Shown piece by piece: positions 50,350 to 59,663 of a stretch of DNA of 64,000 bases. Source of the DNA: Agathobaculum ammoniilyticum (lineage in GTDB: Bacteria; Bacillota; Clostridia; Oscillospirales; Butyricicoccaceae); NCBI RefSeq assembly GCF_025567315.1, contig NZ_JAOQJE010000005.1:151428-215427 (forward strand), in the 5' to 3' direction. Positions within the stretch are counted from its first letter, which is position 1. Each line of letters opens with the position of its first letter. The position numbers and the translations under genes were made by a program. The notes under the pieces are model-generated. The model was not told the DNA's origin. It saw only the letters and a program-made list of their open reading frames with translations, and did no database searches.

Positions 50350-52932
50350 GTGGGTGCGGCACGAAACAAGATATCATTCATCATCATCGGCATATTGACC
50401 GCGTTTGTGCTGGCGCTGTTCTTCCAGCCGCTCGCGGCGGACTGCCTGTCCGTGCTGGTCAACGGCTGGGGGACCGAACGGTATCTGGCTGCGTCGGCCG
50501 GGGAAGGATCGGCCGCGGTGGTCAGCCGGACGGACGACGCTTTCCGCCTGACGACCGGCACGCTGGACGGACGGCGGACGGGCGAGCGGACCGTACAGCT
50601 GCCGGTTTCAGCGGTGGACTGCACGGTCGCGGGCCTGTATCCGGCGGCGGACGGGGCGGTTTGGCTCGGCGTATATGAGCGGGCGGACAGCGCATCGCAG
50701 AACCTGTCCGTTTACCGCATCCCGACGGACGGAGAAGCGGAGCGCCTGCTCGTGTATCCCTGCACGGGCGCGGCGACAGGGCAGGGTACGTTCCTGTCCG
50801 GTTTCAGCGAGCAGGACGGCGCGGTGCAGTTTGTGCTGGTGGATGACGGCATGGCGCAGATATACCGCTGCGGCGCGGGAAGTGGCCTGCAGCAAGGCGA
50901 GCTTCTGCCCGCCCGCGGCGCGTCCGCGGCCGCGGTGCTGGCGGACGCGACGGCCGCGCTCGGCGGCGCGGGGTGGCTCGAGCTGGACGGGAGGAGCGTG
51001 GACTTTTCCCTGGACAACTGCATAGTGGCATATTTGACACAGGTTGGCACGGGTCTTTTTTACATAGACAGCGCCAGCCTAAAGGTGTTTTATTGCGACC
51101 TTGCCGGGACGGCGTGCGCGGAGGTGTTCGACCTTGGGCGCAGCGCGACGCTGGACGGGCTGAACAGTCTGTCGTTCGGCGGGGATGGCAGCGTGCTGCT
51201 GCTGCGGGACGGGCGCACGCTTGAACGGGTGACCGAGAGCCGCGTGGATTCGCTGAACGGCCTGCTGTACCGCTCGGACGCGGCCAGCATTGCGATACTG
51301 GCCGGCCTGCTGCTCGGCTGGCTGCTGGCAACGGCGCTGGTCTGGTACCTGCTGTGCGGCCGGCGGCACAGCTTCCTGCCGTTGGCGGTCGGCGCGGGCG
51401 GCGTACTGGCCGTGTGTGCGCTGGCGGCCGGCACGCTGGCCGGCGGCCTGATGGTCGGGCCGATGGTGCGCGGCAATCTGGTGCGAGAGGTGGAAAGCGT
51501 GCTGGCAGGCGCCGCGGTGATAGCGGCGGACAGCGGCGCGCCGGACGAAGAACTGCCCGCGCAGATCGAGAACAGCCTGAGCGCCCTGTCCTCGGGCGAT
51601 TATGCGGCGGTAACGGCCGCGGTATACGAACAGAGCGGGGGCGGCTGGATAGTGTGCGGCGGCGCGCTGCCGGCGGGGAGCAGGGCGGCGCTTTCGCCGG
51701 GCTTTTCCGAAGCGCTGGCGCGGCAGGCTGTGTTAAACGGCAGCGCTTTCTCGCAGGAGGGGGAGGCGTTCTGCCTCTGCCTGTATCGGGAGGGGAAAGC
51801 GGTTTTCCTGACAGCGGCGGGCGGCGCGCTGGCCGCGCGGCTGGAGGATAACACAGCGCGTGTCATATCCGGCCTGTGGGCGGGTATCGCGCTGCTTTGG
51901 GCGGCGGCGGTGATCGTGCTGTTGTTGGTCGGCCGCGGGCTGGGCTGCGTCAGCCGTGCGATGGAGCGGTTGTCCGGCGGGAACACGGCCGCGCGGCTTT
52001 CGCTTTCCACCGGAGACGAGCTGGAAGGGCTGGCCGCGTCGTTCAACAGCATGGCGCGCGCCATGCAGCGGCAGGAGGACAACCTTGCGGGGGTGATCCG
52101 CGCCTATCTGCGGTTCGTACCCGAGCGCGTGCTCGCCCTGCTGGGCAAGGACTCGATTTTGGAGGTTGACAAGCGCACGTTCGCATCGCGGCGCATGTCC
52201 GCGATGCAGGTATGGTTCGAGTTCCCAGGACGGGTATACGACAACGCCACACGCGCCTTGTTTGAAAGCATCAACGAGGTGATCGAGCGCACGGCCGCAA
52301 TCGTGGCGCGCAAGGGTGGAACGGTGTTCAACTTCGCCTACAATGGCTATGACGTGGTGCTGGATGGCGGCGAGGCTGACGCGGTCAGCACGGCGGTAGC
52401 TGTGCAGCAGGAGGTGCTCTCGCTCAACGAGCAGCGCGCGATCGACGGCCTGCCGACGGTTACGCTGCGTATTGCGCTGGACGTGGGCGAGGTGATGATC
52501 GGCGTCGTCGGCGACGAGAACCAGATGGAGCCGGCCACGATCTCCGCCAGCTTTACCACCGCGCGCCACCTGATCGGCCTAGCAGGGCGGCTGGACGCGG
52601 GCATCCTGTGTACGGAGAACGTGATCGCCGGTGCGGCGGGCTATGGCAGCCGCTATATGGGCAAGAGCCGCCAGGGGGACGAGCTGCTCCGTGTTTACGA
52701 GATATTCGACGGCGACCCGTACGGCGTGCGCCGCGGCAAAGAGACGACCGGCCGGCAGTTTTCGCAGGGTGTGTTCGCGCTGTATAGCCATGATTTTGCC
52801 GCCGCCAAGCGCATCTTCCTCGAGCTGGTGCACGACCACCCGGACGATGGCGGGGCGCGCTATTATCTCTATCTGGCTGACCGGCTGGCCAGCCGGCCGG
52901 AGCAGGAGGTCAGCCTGGAATATGGAATATGA
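50350..52932 (+). CDS. Membrane HAMP protein with degenerate class III cyclase domain
   Basis: 860 aa, GTG start after GGAGG, 4 bases after the pseudokinase. Order: TM helix (about 9-30), an extracytoplasmic beta-rich domain (to about 305), TM helices (about 313-335 and 345-370), a second outer domain, TM (about 510-530), HAMP (about 530-580) and a cyclase-fold domain (about 610-800), with a TPR-like tail. In the cyclase domain the first metal Asp region reads VWFEFPGRV and the second reads FAYNGYDVV instead of GDxxMA; the catalytic Asn/Arg block (usually DTVNLAARL) is SASFTTARHL. So it probably makes no cAMP or cGMP. It could sense an outside signal and pass a shape change to the injection system. 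Confidence 0.85.
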   Translation: MGAARNKISFIIIGILTAFVLALFFQPLAADCLSVLVNGWGTERYLAASAGEGSAAVVSRTDDAFRLTTGTLDGRRTGERTVQLPVSAVDCTVAGLYPAADGAVWLGVYERADSASQNLSVYRIPTDGEAERLLVYPCTGAATGQGTFLSGFSEQDGAVQFVLVDDGMAQIYRCGAGSGLQQGELLPARGASAAAVLADATAALGGAGWLELDGRSVDFSLDNCIVAYLTQVGTGLFYIDSASLKVFYCDLAGTACAEVFDLGRSATLDGLNSLSFGGDGSVLLLRDGRTLERVTESRVDSLNGLLYRSDAASIAILAGLLLGWLLATALVWYLLCGRRHSFLPLAVGAGGVLAVCALAAGTLAGGLMVGPMVRGNLVREVESVLAGAAVIAADSGAPDEELPAQIENSLSALSSGDYAAVTAAVYEQSGGGWIVCGGALPAGSRAALSPGFSEALARQAVLNGSAFSQEGEAFCLCLYREGKAVFLTAAGGALAARLEDNTARVISGLWAGIALLWAAAVIVLLLVGRGLGCVSRAMERLSGGNTAARLSLSTGDELEGLAASFNSMARAMQRQEDNLAGVIRAYLRFVPERVLALLGKDSILEVDKRTFASRRMSAMQVWFEFPGRVYDNATRALFESINEVIERTAAIVARKGGTVFNFAYNGYDVVLDGGEADAVSTAVAVQQEVLSLNEQRAIDGLPTVTLRIALDVGEVMIGVVGDENQMEPATISASFTTARHLIGLAGRLDAGILCTENVIAGAAGYGSRYMGKSRQGDELLRVYEIFDGDPYGVRRGKETTGRQFSQGVFALYSHDFAAAKRIFLELVHDHPDDGGARYYLYLADRLASRPEQEVSLEYGI

Positions 52933-52947
52933 CGGGAGGGCTGCGCG

Positions 52948-53364
52948 ATGGGCTTGACACAGCTTGACATCATCCGCAAACAGATCGAATCCACGGTCAA
53001 AAACCGCGCTGCGGGCGAGACGGCAAAGCTGCGGCGCAAGACCAGCCTGATCGGTGAAATCAGCCGGCTGGCCGGCAGGGCCAACAGCGCGATCGACGGA
53101 GCGGGACGCGATGCCGCGCGCCGTCGCGCGGGCAGGCAGCCGGAGGAGCTGGAGGACGACGCGGCATGGGACGCGCCGGACGAGGGCGCGCGGCCGTACA
53201 TCTGCGCGGACGGCTATGTCCGCCGCTCGCCGGAGCAGACGCTTTACACCCCGCCGGATTACCGGCGCAGGCTGCTGTTGCGGGCGGCAGGGCTTGCGGC
53301 GGCGGTGGTACTGGCGCTGGCCGCGTTGTGGCTGCTGGTCCATTATTCCGTTTTGAGCATCTGA
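52948..53364 (+). CDS. Tail-anchored small membrane protein
   Basis: 138 aa, ATG after GGGAGGG. It has a basic helical head (IIRKQIESTVKNRAAG, KLRRKTSLIGEISRLAG), an acidic disordered middle and one C-terminal TM helix (about 112-133, LAAAVVLALAALWLLVHYS). No family is recognised. Between the membrane cyclase-fold protein and the MORN membrane protein, it probably belongs to the same envelope complex. Confidence 0.75.
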   Translation: MGLTQLDIIRKQIESTVKNRAAGETAKLRRKTSLIGEISRLAGRANSAIDGAGRDAARRRAGRQPEELEDDAAWDAPDEGARPYICADGYVRRSPEQTLYTPPDYRRRLLLRAAGLAAAVVLALAALWLLVHYSVLSI

Positions 53365-53411
53365 GAGAGTATGACGTGTAACAGGGGTACACGCCTGAGG
53401 AGGAACACATT

Positions 53412-55742
53412 TTGCTGAGCCATTTGCTGACACAACTGCTGCGGTCTTTCGGGATATTTTTCCGTACGATCCGTGCGTTTTTCACCCGCCGTCTGGTGGG
53501 GCTGTGGGCGCGTCTCAAACGGCTCACCAATTTTTCGCGGCAGGCGACCAAGGTGGCGGCGGACTCGCTGCAGTCCGCCGCTGCGATCGCCAAAAAGCCG
53601 ACCTCGCGCGGCGATTATGTGGAGACCGGACGGCTGTTCATTTCCAAAAAGTTTTTGCTCACGCTGGCGGTCGGCGTGATCGTGCTGGCGCTGCTGGCGT
53701 ATTTCGTGGCGTGGCCGTTCCTCCTGAGCCATTTCTTTACCGCGCATTTTTATGTGGGGGACAACCGCATCGAAAACTGGACCGGCCGTGTGGTCGTCTA
53801 TTCGGATGCGGAGAAAACCCTCCCCCTGTATGAGGGACGGCTGGAGGACGGCCTGCTGCAGGGCCAGGGCAGGGAATACGACGAGGCGGGGCTGCTCCTT
53901 TACGAGGGCGCGTTCGCGGACGGCCGCCGCGAGGGCAAAGGCACGGCCTATGAGGCGGGGCTCCTGCTGTACGAGGGCGAGTTTGCGGACGGCCTGTATG
54001 AGGGAGAAGGGACGCTGTATCAGGACGGCGTGCTGCTGTACGAGGGAGGCTTTGCCGGCGGCGTACAGTCCGGCGAGGGTATGGCGTATTACGCAAACGG
54101 CGGCGTGCAGTACAAAGGTGCGTTCGCGGACGGCCTGTATGAGGGCCAGGGGACGGCATACGACGAGCAGGGAGTCAAGCTATACGAGGGCGGCTTCGCG
54201 CAGGGACTGTATAGCGGCGAGGGTAGCCTGTATCCGGCGGAAAACGAGCGGATCGACGCGGTATTTGCGGACGGCGCGCCCGACGGCTCAATCCAATGGT
54301 ACAAGGCGGGACGGCTGTATTACGACGGCGAGGCGGACGGCACGGTCCCCATGGGCTTCGGCACCCTGTACACCCAGAGCGGCAAGACCGCCTATGTCGG
54401 CCGGATGGCGAACGGCACCGTGGACGGCGCCTGGCTGGTGACGCTGACCGCGGAGGAGTTCCGCGAGGCGCTCGGCGAGAGCGGCACGGCCGACTACGAC
54501 AAGGTAAGCGGCGGCTTTGTCATCAGCTCGCCCGCCATCGGCCTGTCCGCGCTGTGCAGCTACCAGACCGCGGACAGCGAGCCGGCGGTGCATACGGTCT
54601 ACCTGTCCGCGCCGCGCGAATCCCGCTTTGCTCTGCTGCCGGGGCAGGCGAACGTGACGCTGGATGGATGGCCGGCTCCCGCGGTAAGCACGCGGCAGTA
54701 CAGCAAGACCGACGGCGTGAACCTGTCCACAGGTTCGTATACCAGCGAGGTCTATGCGCTGGACGGCTGCAACGCCGAGGTGCTGCGCAAAAACGACCAG
54801 GCCGTGCTGGTGCGCTGGGCGCTGGCCACCGCCCTGCCAGCCGCGTCGGATGCGGACGCTGCGGCGGAAGCGGAGGCCGCGGCCAAGGAGCAGGCACAAC
54901 TCGAGGCGTTCCTGGCGTCGCTCGACCGGATGAACGGCACCGGCGCGGTGCAGCAGAGCGCGGAAAACCCGTATTACGGCCAGGCGGACGTGAGCGGCGC
55001 ATTTTCCGGCTGCGCGATCGCGTCGGACGCGGCGCGCGCGGTCGAGGCGATGTTGGACTATTGGGAGAACGCGGAGCAGCGCGCCGCGCTCGAGGGCAGT
55101 CTGACGCGCACGCAGGAGCTGCTGCGCGACGCGCAGAACGCGCAGGCGAGCGGCACGGGTAGTGCGGACGCGGTATCCGCGCTGCAGAGCCGCCAGACTG
55201 AGCTAAACGGTCAGATCAGCGTCTGCACCACCGAAATGGCCAAGGCTGCGATGGAGGCGGCCGCTGCGGGCGGCGGCGATCCCGCGCTGTACGACCTGAG
55301 CGGGCTGTCTGTGCTGTTCGACCCGACGACGCTACAGGTCAACGATCTGGCGCTGGTGGCCGCCGCTTATGCGCAGGCCGGCGGCGATGCGGACAGTGCT
55401 GACAGCGCGGCGGACGACGCGCGCACGCTGGCGCTTAAAACGGCGCTGGCCGATCTTACGGCGGCATATAGCGGTGTAAACAGCGCGCGGTCCACCTATG
55501 AGCAGGCCGCGTCCGCGGCGTCGGACGCGGCGGGCGCCTATGCGATGGGTACGGGCAGCAAGGCGGGATGGTACGAAGCGCTCTCCGCGCGCGCGGACAG
55601 CCAGACCGCGCTCTATCAGGCGGTCGGCGTGTTCACCCGGCAGGCCAATACGCTCAACGAGCTGACCGGCGGCTGGGTATCGCGCACGCAGGACTGGCTG
55701 GCGGAGGCGCTGCTTCCGCTGTACGATACATCCGCACAATAA
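53412..55742 (+). CDS. Membrane protein with MORN repeats and TolC-like coiled-coil domain
   Basis: 776 aa, TTG start at 53412 with AGGAGG 8 bases upstream. Residues 1-75 are amphipathic and basic helices, 84-110 a TM helix, about 137-343 at least six clear and two weak MORN repeats (LYEGxFADGLYEGxGTxY pattern), then a beta linker. From about 500 to the end it is Ala-rich and helical (RSTYEQAASAASDAAGAYAMG, then WYEALSARADSQTALYQAVG, LNELTGGWVSR), resembling TolC/OEP helix hairpins. The outer-membrane context is absent, so the resemblance may only mean a long coiled-coil rod outside the membrane. It may anchor the baseplate or form a cell-wall passage. Function unknown. Confidence 0.75.
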   Translation: MLSHLLTQLLRSFGIFFRTIRAFFTRRLVGLWARLKRLTNFSRQATKVAADSLQSAAAIAKKPTSRGDYVETGRLFISKKFLLTLAVGVIVLALLAYFVAWPFLLSHFFTAHFYVGDNRIENWTGRVVVYSDAEKTLPLYEGRLEDGLLQGQGREYDEAGLLLYEGAFADGRREGKGTAYEAGLLLYEGEFADGLYEGEGTLYQDGVLLYEGGFAGGVQSGEGMAYYANGGVQYKGAFADGLYEGQGTAYDEQGVKLYEGGFAQGLYSGEGSLYPAENERIDAVFADGAPDGSIQWYKAGRLYYDGEADGTVPMGFGTLYTQSGKTAYVGRMANGTVDGAWLVTLTAEEFREALGESGTADYDKVSGGFVISSPAIGLSALCSYQTADSEPAVHTVYLSAPRESRFALLPGQANVTLDGWPAPAVSTRQYSKTDGVNLSTGSYTSEVYALDGCNAEVLRKNDQAVLVRWALATALPAASDADAAAEAEAAAKEQAQLEAFLASLDRMNGTGAVQQSAENPYYGQADVSGAFSGCAIASDAARAVEAMLDYWENAEQRAALEGSLTRTQELLRDAQNAQASGTGSADAVSALQSRQTELNGQISVCTTEMAKAAMEAAAAGGGDPALYDLSGLSVLFDPTTLQVNDLALVAAAYAQAGGDADSADSAADDARTLALKTALADLTAAYSGVNSARSTYEQAASAASDAAGAYAMGTGSKAGWYEALSARADSQTALYQAVGVFTRQANTLNELTGGWVSRTQDWLAEALLPLYDTSAQ

Positions 55743-55762
55743 CGGAAAGGAAGTGAACGGGC

Positions 55763-57079
55763 TTGGCTGATTATACTGCCATCGTCGAGGCGGGCAACGC
55801 AGTGGTGGAGCTGCTGCGCGACAGCCTGACCCCCGAGCCGCTGGGCAACCGCGAGCTAATCGCGCTGTGCTCTCCACATGAGAGCGAGAACAACCAGCTA
55901 ACGCTGTACCTGTATCATATCGAGGAAGAAAATCAGAACATGACGAGCGGCTATTACCAGATGGACCAGAACACCCAGCGCCGCACGGCGGCGCAGTATA
56001 CCCTGCGCTATCTGGCGACCGCCCATTCCAAAGCGCCGGCGCAGCTCCGGCAGGCCGACCAGCACCGCATTATCGGTGCGGCGATCCAGACCCTGCGGGA
56101 CAATCCGGTCGTGCCGCAGCGGTACCTGGCCGGCTCGCTCGCGGAGGAGCGCGCGCAGCTCCATCTGGCGGTGGAGAAGGTGCCGCTCGAACAGCTGCTC
56201 AAGATTTGGAACAACACCTCCAAGGAATACAAGCTGTCTTTCGTACTCATGGTCACCGGCGTGACGATCGCCTCCCGTCGGCAGCGCCGCATCGCGCGCG
56301 TCACCGATTTCAAGGTCGCGATCGATCCGGAGGCGCACGAGGGCCAAGTGCAGCGCCGCGTGAGCGCGGTGCTGCGGCTGCGGGACGGATTTTTGGGTAC
56401 GCCGGTCGAAAACAGCGGCGCGCTGTTCCGCGTGGATGGCGCGCCCAGCCAGCCGCAGGCAAAGCAGGGCGGTTATCGGGTCTGGACCGATCTGCCGGCC
56501 GGTCGGCATACCCTGTCGGTCAGCCTGCGCGGCTTCCAGACCGAGGAGCTGGTCATGGAGATCCAGCCCGATGCGGTGTGGGAGGGCAGCGCCGACCTCA
56601 AGCCAGGGCTGGGCTATCCCTTTGGCAAGGACGCGGCCACGGTGCGCCTGACTGTCACGCGCGGCGGGAAGCCGCTGGCGGACCAGCCGGTCTGGCTGGC
56701 GGCGGCCGAGTCCGCGCCGCTCAAGCTGGCGCAGGATAAGGCGGAGCAGGGCGCGCAGACGCTGCGCCTGTTCTGCCGGGGCGGGGCGGACACGCTGCCC
56801 GTGCCGGGCGTATTCCTGCTTGAGGAGAAAGAGGCGCCCGAGCTGGTTCACCTGCAGGCGGTCGAGGGAGAGGAAGGCCGTCTGGCCGCGCCGTTGGCGC
56901 ACGCGCACACGCGCGGCAGGGCGCTCCTGCCCGCGCAGCAGTATCGCACGGACGGGCAGGGCCGCCTCAGCATGATGCTGCGCGAGGCGGCACGGCTGGC
57001 CGTGTTCTGCGGCGGCAGCATACAGTACGCTGAGCCCGTCACGGACGGGGAGCAGGCAGTCATCCTGCGGTTTGAATAA
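55763..57079 (+). CDS. DUF4255 tail-terminator protein (Afp16/Pvc16 class)
   Basis: 438 aa, TTG start at 55763 after GGAAAGGAAG. The first 190 residues are the DUF4255 domain (AVVELLRDSLTP, LTLYLYHIEEE, RYLATAHSK, SFVLMVTGVTIASR), which caps the sheath/tube end. It has an added C-terminal half of beta-rich domains (LRLRDGFLGTPVENSGALFRV, carboxypeptidase-regulatory-like fold, VRLTVTRGGKPLADQPVW), about twice the usual length. The extra part may mark the tail end or bind the membrane module. The order sheath terminator, tip and ATPase follows eCIS convention. Confidence 0.9.
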   Translation: MADYTAIVEAGNAVVELLRDSLTPEPLGNRELIALCSPHESENNQLTLYLYHIEEENQNMTSGYYQMDQNTQRRTAAQYTLRYLATAHSKAPAQLRQADQHRIIGAAIQTLRDNPVVPQRYLAGSLAEERAQLHLAVEKVPLEQLLKIWNNTSKEYKLSFVLMVTGVTIASRRQRRIARVTDFKVAIDPEAHEGQVQRRVSAVLRLRDGFLGTPVENSGALFRVDGAPSQPQAKQGGYRVWTDLPAGRHTLSVSLRGFQTEELVMEIQPDAVWEGSADLKPGLGYPFGKDAATVRLTVTRGGKPLADQPVWLAAAESAPLKLAQDKAEQGAQTLRLFCRGGADTLPVPGVFLLEEKEAPELVHLQAVEGEEGRLAAPLAHAHTRGRALLPAQQYRTDGQGRLSMMLREAARLAVFCGGSIQYAEPVTDGEQAVILRFE

Positions 57080-57090
57080 GGAGAAAAAGC

Positions 57091-57468
57091 ATGGCAAATC
57101 CAGTCGTCAATACAGCGGTATGCACCTGTTCGTTCGGCACCGTGCCGATGGTGCTGCCGGTCGTTTCTCAGCAGACGGTCATGATGGGCAGCATGCCCGC
57201 GGCGACCATTATGGACAACAAATGCACGACCTTCGGTATGTGTTCCTGCCCGGCCAATCCGGCGGTCGCGGCGGCGACCGCCGCTGCGCTGGGTGTGCTG
57301 ACGCCCAGCGCCTGCATACCGGTAACCGTCGCGCCGTGGACGCCCGGCGCGCCGACCGTCGCGGTCTGCGGTAAAACACTGCTCAATAACGCGAGCAAGC
57401 TGATGTGCCAGTACGGCGGCGTGATTCAGGTGACGATGACGCCAGCGGTGACGGTCAAAACACCGTAA
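57091..57468 (+). CDS. DUF4280 PAAR-like spike tip protein
   Basis: 125 aa, ATG after AAGGAG. Cys-rich DUF4280: NTAVCTCSFGTVPM near the start, CTTFGMCSCPANP in the middle and a late LMCQYGGVI. These proteins fold like PAAR cones and tip the spike (Afp10 role). It is the minimal length, with no C-terminal toxin extension, so cargo is probably carried inside the tube. Confidence 0.95.
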   Translation: MANPVVNTAVCTCSFGTVPMVLPVVSQQTVMMGSMPAATIMDNKCTTFGMCSCPANPAVAAATAAALGVLTPSACIPVTVAPWTPGAPTVAVCGKTLLNNASKLMCQYGGVIQVTMTPAVTVKTP

Positions 57469-57482
57469 AAGGAGGAGACGCG

Positions 57483-59648
57483 ATGCGGGCGGAGGAAATC
57501 CGGCCGGTCGACCTGACGACCGGCGCGGGGTATGACAGCCAATGGGCGCTGATGCGCGACCTGTTCGTGTGGCTCGACCTGCGGCTGTACTATTTTTACG
57601 CGCACCATCAATGGCTCGGCCCAGCGAGCGAGATGAAAAACATGCTCGGGCTGGTGGTGACGCGCGAGGAGTTCGAGCACCAGCTCGCCCGATCCGCCCA
57701 GATGGGGCTGGAGGAGGAACTGGAGCCGGAGGAGAGCGCTCAGATTGGGGAGGCGCAGGCGGCGATCGCCCTGCGGCTGGGGCGCAAGGGCGGAGCGGAT
57801 ATCCCGCTGCTGCGTCTGTTCGAGCGCTGCGGTCTGGATGCGTTCGAGCAGAACTGCGTGATATTGGCGTACGCGGCTGTGCTCGACCGCAAATATGAAA
57901 AGCTGCTCGCCTACTTGCAAGACGATATGACCCGCAAAAGCCCGGGTGTCGCGCTGGCGGTGCAGCTTTTCCTGCCTAAGGGCGGCGATATGGAGCAGTA
58001 TCTGGCGCGATTCGCCTGGCAGGGGCGGTTTTCCCGCCTGTTCGAGCCGGACGCGCTGGCGCGGGGCGAGCTTGTGCTGCAGCCGCTGACGCTGGAATAC
58101 CTTTCCGGTGGGACGATCGCGGGCCGGCAGGGATTGACGGTGTTCGACGGGGCGGCGGGCCGCCCAGACGGCCCGCTCATCGTGCAGGGGGAGGTTGCGC
58201 GGCGGCTGGACCGCATGATGGAGGAGCGCCTGCCCTGCGTACTCTGCCTGTCCGGCGGGGCGGGCAGCGGTAAGCTGTTCCAGATCAAGCACCTGCTGGC
58301 GCGGCACCGGCAGCGCGGCGTGTTCGCCGATCTGGAAGGGGAGGACTGGCGCGCGCGCGCCGGGGAGGCCGCGCTCGCGGCCTGCCTGCTGGACGCCTAT
58401 CTGTGCTTTTACCATCTGGATCGGGAAAACGAGGCAGGCGACCGGATCGCCGCACCGCAGCAGTTAGTGGACGCGCTCTGCGCTATGGAAACCGGCAGGG
58501 AACGCCTGTTCCTGCTGTCGCGCCTGCCGGTGCGGGCGCGGGTGCAGCGGCTGACCGTCGATCTGGAACTGCCGCCGCTGACCGAGAGCGAGCGGCTCGA
58601 ACTGTTCCGCACCCACCTGCGGGACAGCCGCCTGGCGCCCGACGTGACCGCCGAGGAGCTGGCGGCCAAGTTCCATTTCTCCCCACAGCAGATCCGACAG
58701 GCCTGCCGCCAGGCGGCGGGAATGGCGGCGCTGGACGGGCAGGAACTGCTGGACGGCGCGCGGCTGCATGCCGCCTGCTACCGGCAGGTGGTGCATAAGC
58801 TGGGCGATCTGGCGCACCGCGTGCCGGCGGCGTATACCTGGGACGACGTGGTGCTGCCCTCCGCGCAGAAGCGGCTGATACAGCAGGCCTGCGGGCATAT
58901 CCGCTACCGCTACCGCGTGTATCATCAGTGGGGTTTTGAAAAAAAGGTCGCCTATGGCCGCGGACTGTCCATCCTGTTTGCGGGCGCGCCCGGCACGGGC
59001 AAGACCATGTGCGCGCAGATCATCGCGCGCCAGCTCAACATGGAGATGTACAAGATCAACATTTCGCAGATCGTCAGCAAATACATCGGCGAGACCGAGA
59101 AAAACCTGCAGGCGGTGTTCGCCGAGGCGAAGAACTCCAACTGCATCCTGTTTTTTGACGAATGCGACGCGCTGTTCGGCAAGCGCAGTGAGGTGAAGGA
59201 CTCGCACGACCGCAACGCCAACGTCGAGGTTGCGTACCTGCTGCAGCAGATCGAGGAGTACGACGGGGTGTGCATCCTGGCGACCAACCTGATCGGCAAC
59301 ATCGACGAGGCGTTCATGCGCCGCATCACCTATGTGGTGAATTTCCCCTTTCCGGACCGCCGTATGCGCGAGGATATCTACCGGCGCATGATGCCCTCCG
59401 CCACCCCGCTGGCCGGGGATATCGACTGGGGCTTTCTGGCGGAGAAGTTCGAGCTGTCCGGCGGGCATATCAAGAATATCGTGCTGTCGGCCGCGTTCAT
59501 GGCGGCGGGCGAGGACAGACCGATCGGCATGCGGCACCTGCTGCGCGCCGCGGTGGGCGAAATGAAGAAAAACGACATCGTCGTCGTGCGGGAGGAGCTG
59601 CGCGAGTATGCCGACCTGCTGACAGACGAGGGGGAACAGGCCCCGTAA
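57483..59648 (+). CDS. AAA+ ATPase of the injection system (Afp15 class)
   Basis: 721 aa from ATG 57483 (AAAGGAGGAG upstream); the frame before it overlaps the DUF4280 gene. The last 250 residues are an AAA+ module: Walker A GAPGTGKT at about 501, Walker B CILFFDECDALF at about 556, and an ATN/R-finger region (FMRRITYVVNFPFPDRR). An earlier, degenerate P-loop (SGGAGSGKLF at about 257, with Leu in the Ser/Thr position) shows a second, probably inactive, ATPase-like domain. Afp15-type ATPases are needed for particle assembly or cargo loading. Confidence 0.95.
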   Translation: MRAEEIRPVDLTTGAGYDSQWALMRDLFVWLDLRLYYFYAHHQWLGPASEMKNMLGLVVTREEFEHQLARSAQMGLEEELEPEESAQIGEAQAAIALRLGRKGGADIPLLRLFERCGLDAFEQNCVILAYAAVLDRKYEKLLAYLQDDMTRKSPGVALAVQLFLPKGGDMEQYLARFAWQGRFSRLFEPDALARGELVLQPLTLEYLSGGTIAGRQGLTVFDGAAGRPDGPLIVQGEVARRLDRMMEERLPCVLCLSGGAGSGKLFQIKHLLARHRQRGVFADLEGEDWRARAGEAALAACLLDAYLCFYHLDRENEAGDRIAAPQQLVDALCAMETGRERLFLLSRLPVRARVQRLTVDLELPPLTESERLELFRTHLRDSRLAPDVTAEELAAKFHFSPQQIRQACRQAAGMAALDGQELLDGARLHAACYRQVVHKLGDLAHRVPAAYTWDDVVLPSAQKRLIQQACGHIRYRYRVYHQWGFEKKVAYGRGLSILFAGAPGTGKTMCAQIIARQLNMEMYKINISQIVSKYIGETEKNLQAVFAEAKNSNCILFFDECDALFGKRSEVKDSHDRNANVEVAYLLQQIEEYDGVCILATNLIGNIDEAFMRRITYVVNFPFPDRRMREDIYRRMMPSATPLAGDIDWGFLAEKFELSGGHIKNIVLSAAFMAAGEDRPIGMRHLLRAAVGEMKKNDIVVVREELREYADLLTDEGEQAP

Positions 59649-59663
59649 CGGAGAGGATGCAAG

